Shown: piece by piece, positions 27,655 through 36,154 of the stretch
Layout of the letters: every line of letters starts with the position of its first letter
Numbering within the stretch: position 1 is the stretch's first letter
Assembly (NCBI GenBank): GCA_963827855.1
Contig: CAWHBY010000002.1
Location: 1-64,000 of the forward strand
DNA length: 64,000 nucleotides
Source: DTPU01 sp963827855
GTDB lineage: Bacteria; Planctomycetota; Phycisphaerae; Sedimentisphaerales; Anaerobacaceae
Direction: 5' to 3'
Made by a program: the position numbers and the translations under genes
Notes under the pieces: generated by a model
The model's database searches: none
Told to the model about the DNA's origin: nothing
What the model saw: only the letters and a program-made list of their open reading frames with translations

Positions 27655-28030
27655 AGCATGTCTCCTGGTGCGACGATTCCACTGCCCCATAGAGGGATGG
27701 CCTGCGCCGGCCCGTTCCACAGGGCAGCCCACAGTGTGGCCAAGATGGGTGATTCTGTCAAGGGCACAAGACCAAGGCCACGTGACCTGGAGGCCGTTCA
27801 GCCAGATGAAGGACCGATACGGCAATCCCCACTTCTGGTGGTAGCCTGTGTGGGTATCGGGGACGCACCCGGAACTTAGCCGCTACTGCCCTTCTTTTCG
27901 GCCAAGCTGGAAACGAGGCAACTCGCGATCGAATACGTGACCCTGTACTCGCCGCGCAACGAGGGCCGAGGAAACGGGTTCTCCAACGCGACGCCCGGCG
28001 TTTGGGGGCCCCAACCCATCCTACGCGTGA
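27655..28030. other. Intergenic region with GTAG-type hairpin
   Basis: No convincing gene. The Gfo/Idh leader with its ribosome site occupies the first bases. The stretch 27,900-28,024 is rich in short palindromes and ends with GGGGGCCCC followed by CCCATCCTAC (28,003-28,024), the same tail as the hairpins at 23950 and 59137; on the minus strand this reads GTAGGATGGG. It may be a third, divergent member of that repeat family downstream of the ferredoxin gene. Confidence 0.4.
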
Positions 28031-28324
28031 TCACACGAAGAAGTCCTCGCCCGTGGCCTTGCGGCGGCAACGAACTCTGTGAATGGGATGGCGGTTCCAG
28101 CGGATCGCGCCCTGGCGGGGGCAGGCCGCGACGCAGCTTCCCTCCTGCCAGCACTCCCGCGGGAACAGGACCAGGGGTGGCTTGCCCGGCTCAGGATTTG
28201 GGGCGAAGACGTCCACCTGGCAGACCTCCACGCAGCGGTTGCAGCCGTTGCAGATCGCGGGGTCAAAGGCCACTGGGAAGAAGGTCTGGTCCCCTGGCGT
28301 GACGTCGGAGGTCTGCTTCTTCAT
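28031..28324 (-). CDS. Small 4Fe-4S dicluster ferredoxin-like protein
   Basis: 97 residues starting MKKQTSDVTPGDQTFFPVAF. The first cluster motif is CNGCNRCVEVCQ (C-x2-C-x2-C-x3-C); the second is CWQEGSCVAACP, a partial pattern in which the spacing differs from the canonical one, so the second cluster is less certain. A basic tail (HPIHRVRCRRKATGEDFFV) ends the protein. It is probably a cytoplasmic electron carrier. Its ATG (28324-28322) overlaps the stop of the truncated symporter fragment by 4 nt, so it is translated by coupling or owes its position to a deletion. Confidence 0.7.
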   Translation of the reverse strand: MKKQTSDVTPGDQTFFPVAFDPAICNGCNRCVEVCQVDVFAPNPEPGKPPLVLFPRECWQEGSCVAACPRQGAIRWNRHPIHRVRCRRKATGEDFFV

Positions 28325-28761
28325 GAGCCCTGTCCCCTTCGATAGTCTGGATTGTGTCTCTGGTTGTTCTCCGTAAGCGAGCCGTACCTGGTGGCGAAGA
28401 AGTCGAGAGGCACGAACCCGCCGCGGTCGCGGAGCTTGGAGGCTGCGAGCAGTCCCGCGATGATCAGCCCTCCGCCGCAGCCTATCCCGTACCACATCCC
28501 AGGCCAGATCCCCCTCCTCGCCCCTTCCTCGGAGCCGCCCATGATCACACCCGCTCCGATCTGCATGGCAGCCAGTGTGGCAGTGGTCAGGACGAGGTTT
28601 ACATTGCGGCCTGCAACGAGGAACTCGGAGGCCTTCTGCGCCCGTTTGCCGGCATACGCACCGACTCCAAGGATCAACACAAAGAAGGCAACGACCACGG
28701 CGATCAGCAAGGCAAAGCTCCTGTCAGCAGCCAGGGATAGACCGGCATCAGAATGCAGCAT
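28321..28761 (-). pseudogene. Sodium:solute symporter (SSS family), N-terminal remnant
   Basis: 146 residues matching only the start of an SSS-family transporter: first helix FALLIAVVVAFFVLILGVGAY, then the hallmark AQKASEFLVAGRNV, a second helix region with GGSEEGARRGIWPGMWYGIGCGGGLIIAG, and FFATRYGS. Full members have about 13 helices and 500 or more residues. Here the sequence switches after ATRYGS to an unrelated hydrophilic tail and stops. About two-thirds of the gene has therefore been deleted, fusing the remnant directly to the ferredoxin gene. Confidence 0.65.
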
Positions 28762-28807
28762 TCTAGCGGATCGGCTGATCGAGGTCTAGACAGGTGAGTC
28801 GTGGGTT

Positions 28808-29355
28808 CAGGGCAATCGCAAAGTCGGCCTGCCTGGGAAGCGTTCTTGTTCTCTGCCGCGAATTGCGCTAATGCACGCGAATGCTGGCACGTGGGCGTGG
28901 GTATTGATATGGTCGTGGCATCGCCACCTGATCCACGGCTACGCCGTGCCTTGGCGACCGTGTCGCCAAGGGCGGCCTTCGCAGCGGGCTGCTTGTCCGA
29001 GCAAGCTCGGACCGCATCCCACTACTCGGCCTTGATCTGGCGGCTTAGGCTGTGGGCGATACATCCCTTCCGCAGAAGAAGCACCTCTAGGGACTTTCGT
29101 CAGGGGACTAAGCCGTACGCATGCGAGCAAGCAGGACTCCATGGAGCGAGCTCGCTCGCAGAATGGAGGCCAGCGCGGCTCGTCCGGTACGCCACGGCGT
29201 ACCGGTAGACGCGAAGCGTCGCGTACGGCGATCCTCAGACTGACTCAAACCTGTCAATCCGGCGACAGCCATTCGCGTCTATTCGCGTTCATTCGCGGCA
29301 AAGAACTCCTTCAGTTCTCTTCCTGCACGTACAGGAGGGACTTGCGTTCGCCCTG
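28808..29355 (-). mobile_element. MITE-like foldback element, copy A (548 bp)
   Basis: The element is bounded by imperfect terminal inverted repeats (CAGGGCAATCGCAAAGTC at the left; CAGGGCGAACGCAAGTC read inward from the right) and flanked by a perfect 10-bp direct repeat GTCGTGGGTT (28798-28807 and 29356-29365). Subterminal inverted repeats with TGCCGCGAAT and 10-bp ATTCGCG units occur at both ends. Several internal hairpins lie in between. It contains no transposase or plausible coding frame. It is related, in inverse orientation, to copy B at 55628-56315. It lies between the symporter remnant and the promoter of the GH105 operon. Confidence 0.7.
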
Positions 29356-29386
29356 GTCGTGGGTTCAGGGCGACCCCTCTTCCTTC

Positions 29387-29415
29387 TTGCCACTGTGGCG
29401 GGTGCAGGCTATCAT
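29387..29415 (+). promoter_or_regulatory. Promoter of the polyuronate operon
   Basis: TTGCCA (29387-29392), a 17-nt spacer, and TATCAT (29410-29415). A GGAGG site (29451-29455) then precedes ATG 29463. The queF promoter has the same two hexamers and the same spacing. The -35 lies 31 bp after the end of mobile element copy A. Confidence 0.55.
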
Positions 29416-29462
29416 GCATACTCGATCCGTATCCGGTCAGGTGGTGCAGTGGAGGCGTAACT

Positions 29463-30599
29463 ATGCATGTGGGTACCCAGTGGGTTGTGCTTGTTTCACT
29501 CGCCGGCATTGCGACGGCCCACGCCGCCGACGTGCCAGTGCCGGCTGCAGTCCGGCAACAGGCCCAGGCACTGGAGCCCGCGGCCGTCAAGACGGTCTGC
29601 TCAGCGGTGGCGGACTGGCAGTTGGCGCATCCGGTTGCCAAGCGGGCGACCACGGACTGGACGTACGGTGCGTTCCTTGCGGGACTGTCCAACTGGGCGG
29701 CCACGCCGGGTATGGACCGGTACTGGGCCAGCCTGAGGGACTTCGGCGACAAGAACCGGTGGCAACTGGGGCCCAGGCCCTACCACGCGGATGACCACTG
29801 TGTGGGCCAGATGTACCTGGCCTTCTACGAGAAGGCCAAGGACCCCAACATGATCAAGGGCGTGACCACCCGGTTTGACTGGATCCTGGCCAATCCCTCG
29901 GACCTGGCGATGGATGCCAGCAGGCAGCAGAAGAAGGATCGCTGGTGGTGGTGTGACGCCCTGTTCATGGCGCCCCCTGTGTGGGCGAGGCTAGCAGCAG
30001 TCACGGGCCAGGCCAAGTACCTGGACTTCATGGACAGGGAGTGGCAGGCCACTACCGACTTCCTCTACGACAAGACCGAGCACCTGTATTTCCGGGACAG
30101 TAGCTACTTCGACCGCCGCGAGGCCAATGGCCGCAAGGTCTTCTGGTCGCGAGGCAATGGATGGGTCTTCGCGGGCCTGGTCCGGGTCTTGGACGCCCTG
30201 CCTGCGGACGCTCCCCAAAGGCCCCGGTACGTGCAGTTGTATCGCGACATGGCGGCCAAGCTGATCACCATCCAGCAGCCCGATGGCCTGTGGAGATCGA
30301 GCCTGCTCGACCCCAATGCCTGGCCCGCCAAGGAGACCAGCGGGACGGGTTTCTTCTGCTATGGCCTGGCATGGGGCATCAATCACGGCCTACTGGACGC
30401 GGCTGTGTACAGGCCTGCCGTGGTCAAGGCCTGGCAGGGCCTGGTGGGCTGCGTGCACGACCATGGGATGCTGGGCTCTGTGCAGCCGATCGGCGCAGCA
30501 CCGGACAAGGTCAGCCCGGACCTGACGGAGAACTATGGCGCAGGGGCGTTCCTCCTGGCAGGAAGTGAAGTGGCTAAGCTTGGCGTTCCGCCTCGCTGA
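29463..30599 (+). CDS. Unsaturated uronyl/rhamnogalacturonyl hydrolase (GH88/GH105 type)
   Basis: 378 residues. A signal peptide (about 1-21, ending AHAAD) precedes an (alpha/alpha)6-barrel. Family features are RPYHADDHCVGQMYLAFYE, DRWWWCDALFMAPPVWARLA (containing the catalytic Asp position of GH105), WSRGNGWVFAGLVRVLDALP and SGTGFFCYGLAWGINHGLL. These enzymes hydrate and release the terminal unsaturated uronic acid left by polysaccharide lyases, giving 5-keto-4-deoxyuronate, the substrate of KduI encoded next. It is the first gene of the operon, which has a promoter at 29387-29415. The signal peptide places it outside the cytoplasm. Confidence 0.82.
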   Translation: MHVGTQWVVLVSLAGIATAHAADVPVPAAVRQQAQALEPAAVKTVCSAVADWQLAHPVAKRATTDWTYGAFLAGLSNWAATPGMDRYWASLRDFGDKNRWQLGPRPYHADDHCVGQMYLAFYEKAKDPNMIKGVTTRFDWILANPSDLAMDASRQQKKDRWWWCDALFMAPPVWARLAAVTGQAKYLDFMDREWQATTDFLYDKTEHLYFRDSSYFDRREANGRKVFWSRGNGWVFAGLVRVLDALPADAPQRPRYVQLYRDMAAKLITIQQPDGLWRSSLLDPNAWPAKETSGTGFFCYGLAWGINHGLLDAAVYRPAVVKAWQGLVGCVHDHGMLGSVQPIGAAPDKVSPDLTENYGAGAFLLAGSEVAKLGVPPR

Positions 30600-30610
30600 T
30601 TTGCCGTTTA

Positions 30611-30674
30611 CTATCGACTACTTATTATTGAGCTACTGACTACTGTCTCCTGACTACTGTCTACTTGCTGCTTG
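30611..30674. repeat. Heptamer array after the GH105 stop codon
   Basis: Degenerate 7-bp units of CTACTGA/CTACTGT type: three divergent ones from 30611, then six in register from 30633 to 30674. The array starts 11 bp after the GH105 stop and fills the gap to kduI. Confidence 0.7.
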
Positions 30675-30703
30675 AGTAAATGACATGGAGGCTATGGCCT
30701 ACT

Positions 30704-31534
30704 ATGGACGTTCGATATCTAGCTGATCCGGTTCGGTTTTCCAGGATGACCACGCAGGAGGTTCGCGAGAACTTCCTGATCGAGGGACTGTTCGCACAGG
30801 GCAAGGTATGCATGGTCTACTGCGACGTGGATCGCGCGATCGTGGGCTCTGCGGTTCCGACGAAGGGAAAGCTGGCCTTGAGCACCGCAGACGAGCTGAG
30901 GTCTGCGTATTTCTGCGAGCGGCGGGAGCTGGGCGTGCTGAACATCGGGGCCAGCGGCACAGTGACAGTCGATGGACGCGAGTTCGCGATGGCCAACCGG
31001 GACTGCCTCTATATCTGCCGCGGGTCCAAGGACATCATCTTTGCCAGTGACCAGGCCACCCAGCCGGCCCGCTTCTACCTGCTGAGCTACCCGGCACACG
31101 CCGAGTATCCCACGACCCACCTGAAGAAGGCCCAGGCAGAGCCCGTGGCCTTGGGTTCCTCGGAGGCCGCCAACAAGCGGACCATCTACAAGTACATCCA
31201 CCCAGCAGGCGCAAAGAGCTGCCAACTGGTGATGGGTTTTACGGAACTGGCAGCAGGCAGCGTGTGGAACACCATGCCGCCCCACACGCACGCCCGGCGC
31301 ATGGAGGTGTACCTGTACTTCGACCTGGCCAAGGAGGGGCGGGTCTTCCACCTGATGGGCAAGCCCGACGAGACCCGGCACATCGTGGTCGCAGAGGGCC
31401 AGGCGATCCTCTCGCCGAGCTGGTCGATCCACTCCGGCGTGGGCACGGGCGCCTACACCTTCTGCTGGGGCATGGGCGGTGAGAACCAGGCCTTCGATGA
31501 CATGGACGGCCTATCCATTGGCGATTTGAAGTGA
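30704..31534 (+). CDS. kduI: 5-keto-4-deoxyuronate isomerase
   Basis: 276 residues, near the family's usual 278. It converts 5-keto-4-deoxyuronate (DKI) to 3-deoxy-D-glycero-2,5-hexodiulosonate. Cupin-type metal residues lie in PPHTHARRMEVYLYFDL (HxH and Glu), and the conserved C-terminal motif SPSWSIHSGVGTGAYTFCWGMGGENQ is complete. The early MTTQEVRENFLIEGLF also matches the family. ATG 30704 gives the typical start; an in-frame ATG at 30680 would add eight atypical residues. The kduD start follows 7 nt after the stop. Confidence 0.95.
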   Translation: MDVRYLADPVRFSRMTTQEVRENFLIEGLFAQGKVCMVYCDVDRAIVGSAVPTKGKLALSTADELRSAYFCERRELGVLNIGASGTVTVDGREFAMANRDCLYICRGSKDIIFASDQATQPARFYLLSYPAHAEYPTTHLKKAQAEPVALGSSEAANKRTIYKYIHPAGAKSCQLVMGFTELAAGSVWNTMPPHTHARRMEVYLYFDLAKEGRVFHLMGKPDETRHIVVAEGQAILSPSWSIHSGVGTGAYTFCWGMGGENQAFDDMDGLSIGDLK

Positions 31535-31541
31535 GGATTGC

Positions 31542-32303
31542 ATGATACTGGACAAGTTCAAACTTGATACGAAGGTGGCGATCGTGACGGGCTCCGCCCG
31601 GGGACTCGGCCAGGCCATGGCCCTGGCGGTCGCTGAAGCAGGTGCGGACGTGGCCCTGGTGGATCTGTTGGACATGGCAGACACCCAGCAGCAGATCAAG
31701 AAGCTCGGCCGGCGATGCATCACGATCACGGCAGACCTCAGCAAGAAGGCCTGCGTGGACGGGATCGTCGACCAGACCGTCAAACAGCTCGGCGGCATCG
31801 ACATCCTGTTCAACAACGCGGGGATCATCCGCAGGGCCCCCCTGCCCGAGTTCACGGAGAAGGACTGGGACGACGTGATGAACATCAACTGCCGCACCCT
31901 GTTTTTCCTGACCCAGGCGGTCGCCAAGGTGATGATCAAGCAGGGACGGGGCGGCAAGATCATCAACACCGCCTCGCTGCTCAGCTTCCAGGGCGGCATC
32001 CTGGTGCCCTCCTACACGGCCTCCAAGTCGGCAGTCATGGGCTTGACCCGGCTGATGGCCAACGAGCTGGCGACGCACAAGATCAACGTCAATGCAATCG
32101 CCCCGGGATACATGGCCACGGACAACACCAAGGCCCTGCGAGAAGACGCGGCACGCAACAAGGCGATCCTGGACCGCATCCCTGCAGGCCGGTGGGGCAC
32201 GCCCGAGGACCTGATGGGCACAGCGGTCTTCCTGGCCTCCCCTGCCTCAGACTACCTGTCAGGCTACACGGTGGCCGTAGACGGAGGCTGGCTGGCAAGG
32301 TAG
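31542..32303 (+). CDS. kduD: 2-dehydro-3-deoxy-D-gluconate 5-dehydrogenase (SDR family)
   Basis: 253 residues of a classical short-chain dehydrogenase. The nucleotide motif is TGSARGLG, NNAG follows (ILFNNAGIIRR), the catalytic Ser is in NTASLLSF and the Tyr/Lys pair is YTASK. NAIAPGYMATDNT and GRWGTPEDLMGTAVFLASPASDYLSGYTVAVDGGW are typical of KduD. It reduces the KduI product to 2-keto-3-deoxygluconate with NADH. It is encoded 7 nt after kduI and followed by a heptamer-array gap before kdgK. Confidence 0.93.
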   Translation: MILDKFKLDTKVAIVTGSARGLGQAMALAVAEAGADVALVDLLDMADTQQQIKKLGRRCITITADLSKKACVDGIVDQTVKQLGGIDILFNNAGIIRRAPLPEFTEKDWDDVMNINCRTLFFLTQAVAKVMIKQGRGGKIINTASLLSFQGGILVPSYTASKSAVMGLTRLMANELATHKINVNAIAPGYMATDNTKALREDAARNKAILDRIPAGRWGTPEDLMGTAVFLASPASDYLSGYTVAVDGGWLAR

Positions 32304-32316
32304 AACAGAAGGTGGC

Positions 32317-32399
32317 AGGTTTTAGGTTTTAAGATTTAAGTTAACCTAAAACCTCAAACTTGAAGCCTAAAACCTAAAACTTAAAACCTAAACCTGAAA
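32317..32399. repeat. Heptamer array and long inverted repeat after kduD
   Basis: About twelve A/T-rich 7-bp units (AGGTTTT, then CCTAAAA, CTTAAAA and variants) fill the gap between kduD and kdgK. The left arm CAGGTTTTAGGTTTTAAG (32316-32333) is nearly the exact complement of 32380-32396, so the array can fold into one long hairpin. It starts about 13 bp after the kduD stop. Confidence 0.75.
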
Positions 32400-32403
32400 C
32401 CGT

Positions 32404-33501
32404 ATGTCTATGCTCCTTCGACCTACTTCCGAATGCAAATACGACCTCCTTGCCCTCGGTGAGGTCATGATCCGGCTGGACCCGGGCGATGAGCGGATCC
32501 ACACCACGCGGCACTTCCGCGTGTGGGAAGGCGGCGGCGAGTACAACGTGGCCAGGGGGCTGCGACGCTGCTTTGGCAAGAGGGCGGCCGTGGTCACGGC
32601 CATCGTAGACAACCCCGTAGGCAGGCTGCTCGAGGACCTGATCCTCCAGGGCGGCGTGGCCACGGAGTACATCCGCTGGTCGCCGTTCGACGGTGTGGGC
32701 CGCAGGTCCCGCGTTGGGCTGAACTTCACTGAGCGGGGTTTTGGTGTGAGGGCGGGAGTGGGCTGCTCGGATCGCGCTAACACCGCTGTCTCACAGATGA
32801 AGAAGGGAGACGTCGATTGGCAGCGGATCTTCGGCCAGGACGGCGTGCGGTGGTTCCACACGGGTGGGATCTTCGCGGGCCTGTCTGCTACGACGGCAGA
32901 CGTGGTCCTGGAGGCCATGGCTGCAGCCCGCAAGACCGGCGCCGTGATCTCCTATGACCTCAACTACAGGGCCTCGCTCTGGAAGGACATCGGCGGCAAG
33001 GATAAGGCCATGGAGGTGAATCGCCGCATCGCGCCCCTGGTGGACGTGATGATTGGCAATGAAGAGGATTTCTCTGCCGCCCTGGGATTCAAGGTCGAAG
33101 GCCTCGATGAGGGCTGCTCCAACCTGGACCCCGCCGGCTTCAAGAAGATGATCCGCCAGGTCACCAGGGAATTCCCCCAGGTCTCTGCAGTCGCCACCAC
33201 CCTGCGGCACGCCAAGACCGCCTCGATCAATGACTGGGGCGCGATCCTCTGGATGGAAGGCCAGTTCTGCGACGCGGTCCTGCGTGAGGGCCTGGAGATC
33301 TACGACCGGGTGGGCGGCGGCGACAGCTTTGCCTCAGGGCTCATCTACGGCCTCATGGAAGGCAAGACTCCTTCTGAGGCAGTCAACTACGGCGCTGCGC
33401 ACGGGGCCCTGGCCATGACCACACCGGGCGACACCACGACCGCAACCCTGGCCGAGGTCGAGCGGGTCATGAAGGGGGCTGGTGCCCGAATCGCAAGGTA
33501 G
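32404..33501 (+). CDS. kdgK: 2-keto-3-deoxygluconate kinase (PfkB family)
   Basis: 365 residues of a PfkB-type sugar kinase. LALGEVMIRLDPG opens the fold, WEGGGEYNVARGLRRCFG matches PfkB signature 1, and YDRVGGGDSFASGLIYGLMEG is signature 2 with the catalytic Asp in GGGDSFASG. The protein is longer than the typical 310-residue KdgK, mainly through a loop around ALGFKVEGLDEGCSNLDPAGF. The neighbouring kduI, kduD and eda fix the substrate as KDG, giving KDPG. The start codon lies a few bases after the heptamer array. Confidence 0.88.
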   Translation: MSMLLRPTSECKYDLLALGEVMIRLDPGDERIHTTRHFRVWEGGGEYNVARGLRRCFGKRAAVVTAIVDNPVGRLLEDLILQGGVATEYIRWSPFDGVGRRSRVGLNFTERGFGVRAGVGCSDRANTAVSQMKKGDVDWQRIFGQDGVRWFHTGGIFAGLSATTADVVLEAMAAARKTGAVISYDLNYRASLWKDIGGKDKAMEVNRRIAPLVDVMIGNEEDFSAALGFKVEGLDEGCSNLDPAGFKKMIRQVTREFPQVSAVATTLRHAKTASINDWGAILWMEGQFCDAVLREGLEIYDRVGGGDSFASGLIYGLMEGKTPSEAVNYGAAHGALAMTTPGDTTTATLAEVERVMKGAGARIAR

Positions 33502-33549
33502 GGAATCTCTAGCCAAGGCATCTTGTTAGAAGCTCTAAGGAGTGTGTTC

Positions 33550-34226
33550 ATGGCTGTACATAGTCGACTCGACACGCTGCAGACGATCAAAGGCGTAGGC
33601 CTGGTCCCGATCTTCAATCACTCCGACGTGACCATGGCCAAGGCGATCGTCAAGGCCTGCGCAGAGGTGGTGCGCCAGTCGTCGAGTTTACGCACAGGGC
33701 AGACCGGGCCGGCGACGTCTTCAGGCAACTGGCAGAGCTCCGCGACAAGGAGATGCCCTCGTTGATCCTCGGTGCAGGGTCCATCTGCAACGCGCCCTCC
33801 GCAGTGCTGGCCATGTCCGCGGGCGCGGACTTCATCGTGGGACCCTTCCTGGATGAGGAGGTCGCGAAGGTATGCAATAGCCAGAAGATCCCTTACATGC
33901 CCGGGTGCGGATCGGTCACTGAAATCCACCACGCGCACCTGCTGGGAGTGGAGGTCTGCAAGGTCTTTCCAGCCGATTGCCTGGGCGGACCGGCCTTCAT
34001 CAAAGCGATCAAGGCCCCTTGCCCGTGGGCAGAACTGATGGCCACCGGCGGTGTCTCTGCAGACCAGGAGAACCTGAACGACTGGTTCCGCGCAGGCGTC
34101 GCGTGCGTGGGCATGGGCTCGAATCTGATCACCAAGGAGGCGATCCAGAAGCGGGACTTCGCCAGCCTGACAGAGAAGGTCCGCAAGACGATCCAGATGA
34201 TCCAGCAGGCCCGTGGCGCCGCGTAG
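33550..34226 (+). CDS. eda: KDPG aldolase with a single frameshift
   Basis: About 225 residues when one missing G near 33,667 is restored. The N-terminus runs SRLDTLQTIKGVGLVPIFNHSDVTMAKAIVKACA; after the shift the frame gives GAPVVEFTHRADRAGDVFRQL, containing the conserved Glu. LILGAGSICNAPSAVLAMSAGADFIVGP follows, then the Schiff-base Lys in VCKVFPADCLGG, and LMATGGVSADQENLNDWF. It cleaves KDPG to pyruvate and glyceraldehyde-3-phosphate, the last step of the uronate route. The single indel within otherwise perfect motifs suggests a sequencing error. Confidence 0.88.
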
Positions 34227-34326
34227 CGGCGACATCGTTAACTGGCTAGGACGGGTCCTTAGATAGTCGCATGGTTAGTTTGACCACTCAACTATTTGAC
34301 CCTTCACCTAATTGCCCGGAGGTCCC

Positions 34327-36154
34327 ATGTCTCAGATCCGATCCACATGCAGCGTGGCCCTGGTCGCGGCCACCTTTGTAGTCACTGTTCTCACGTCCCC
34401 AACCGCCCAGGCTGCCGCAGAGCCCGGCACTGCGCCGGCCAAGGCCCGGATCGAGCAGATCCTGCGCCAGTAGTGGGCCCCTCCTGCCTGAGATGTCCAC
34501 TGCTGCACTGGACCAGCTTGGGTCGCGGGCCGCAGCCAAGGATCTCCCTTCCTGGGCCAAGATCGACAAGCTCGACATCCCGCAGACCACCTATTCCCTG
34601 TACAGAACCTTCCGCAAGACCGGGGCGCGCGAGCCCTATGAAGGCCCCTATTTCCGCAAACGGGAGCTGCTGACCAAGGCCGTTCTGGACGCCCGCCTTG
34701 CCACAGACAAGCGGTATCTCGATTGGGTCAGCGACCTCGTTTGGAGCGTCTGCGAAGAAACCACCTGGGTCCTGCCCGCCCACGAGACCGTGGCAGTCGA
34801 CCTGTTCGCCTCAGAGACCGCAGCAGACCTGGGCTACGTGGTGCTCGTGCTGGGCGACAGGCTGCCCAAGGAGGTCCTGGCCAGGATCCATAGCGAGGTG
34901 GACCGTAGGGTCCTGTCCGCCTACCAGAAGGACCCCGAGGCATTCTGGTGGAAGGATGGCTCAAACAACTGGACCGGCGTGTGCGCAGGCTCGATCGGCG
35001 AGGCAGCACTACTGCTCGAACCCGATGTCTCCCGCCAGGCCGCCCTCCTGGAGCCGATCCTCAGGCAGCTCGATCGATTCATAGAGCAGGCCTTCTCAGA
35101 GGACGGTGCCAGCCTCGAAGGGATTGGCTACTGGAACTATGGCCTGACCCACTACGTGGCACTGGCTGAGATGCTGCGATCCCGGACCGCAGGACAGATC
35201 GACCTGCTGGCCCAGCCCAGACTCAAGGCCATCGCCGGCTTTCCCCTCATCGCTGCCTTGGACGCCGGTCGATTCATCTCCTTTGCAGACGCCCACGAAG
35301 AGAGCGACCTCTCGCCCCACCTGGCCGCGAGGCTGGGTGAGAGGGAGGGACAGCCCTCGCTGACGTCTCTGGCAGGCTCGGTCGATGATCGCTGGCTCGG
35401 CAGTGCGCTGCGGAACGTGCTCTGGTGGGACGGCCAGAAGCCTGCCTTCCAGGTGAAGGAGGCCTATCTACCGAAGGCGGGGATCGTCAAACGGGTCGCC
35501 GACTGGGGCGGCCGGACCGCAGTGCTGGTGGCTAAGGCCGGACACAATGCAGAGCCGCACAACAACAATGACATCGCGAGCTTCATCCTGTTCGTGGATG
35601 GCCAAACCCTCCTTTGTGACCCTGGCGCGGGCCGCTACAGCAAGGACTACTTTGGCGCAGCCCGCTACAACAACATCTTTGCCAACTCGCTGGGTCACAG
35701 CGTGCCGGTGATCGGCGGCGAGCCCCAGAGGGAAGGCCGCCAGCACAGCGGCACCCTCGACGTTGAGCCCGACGGGACTGCAGTGATCCGGTTTGAGAAG
35801 GCCTACGATGTGGCAGGCCTACGATCCGCAGTGCGAAGGCTGCGACTGACCATGGACTCCAAACTCACGCTGGAGGACCGTTTCGACTTCGAGGGTGGTG
35901 GACTGGCCGTCAAAGAGGCCTTCATGACCTGGCTGGCGGCTGAGGCCTCAGGCTCGACCGCCAAGGTGAAATCCCCCAAGGGTACGCTGACCCTGGAGGC
36001 GCCGGGTGCCACCTGGCTCGTCGAGCGTCTGGAGAAAGAGTCCCGCGAGAACTCCAAGAGACAGACCCTGACCCGCCTGTCAGCCGTCTACGAAGCGAAG
36101 CCACAGATCCAGGTGCAGGTGATGATGAGCTACAAGACAGTGGCGAGTGACTAG
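34327..36154 (+). CDS. Secreted heparinase II/III-type polysaccharide lyase (one frameshift)
   Basis: About 608 residues if one extra base near 34,471 is removed. The signal peptide (STCSVALVAATFVVTVLTSPTAQA) is in one frame and the rest in another. An (alpha/alpha)-toroid follows (WSVCEETTWVLPAHETVAVD, NWTGVCAGSIGEAALLLEP, GIGYWNYGLTHYVAL), then the heparinase II/III beta domain with AGHNAEPHNNNDIASFILF (conserved His/Asn) and CDPGAGRYSKDYFG. Related families are PL12, PL15, PL17 and PL21; the uronate operon context fits a lyase that releases unsaturated uronides, possibly oligo-alginate or glycosaminoglycan. The last codons lie inside a heptamer array. Confidence 0.75.

Noticed and set aside
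28939..29142. Conserved peptide-like stretch shared by the two mobile element copies (PKPPDQGRVVGCGPSLLGQAARC-type)
   Set aside because: Conservation is at the DNA level in a hairpin-rich core of about 70 bp; the frames are interrupted differently and no start or ribosome site fits, so it is not taken as a gene.
32317..32399. CRISPR array (regular short repeats)
   Set aside because: The units are 7 bp with no spacers and no cas genes are present; these are tandem heptamers.
34296..34673. Alternative frame of about 125 codons at the lyase 5' end
   Set aside because: The signal peptide (from 34327) and the lyase body are better explained as one gene with a single indel; this frame has no motifs.
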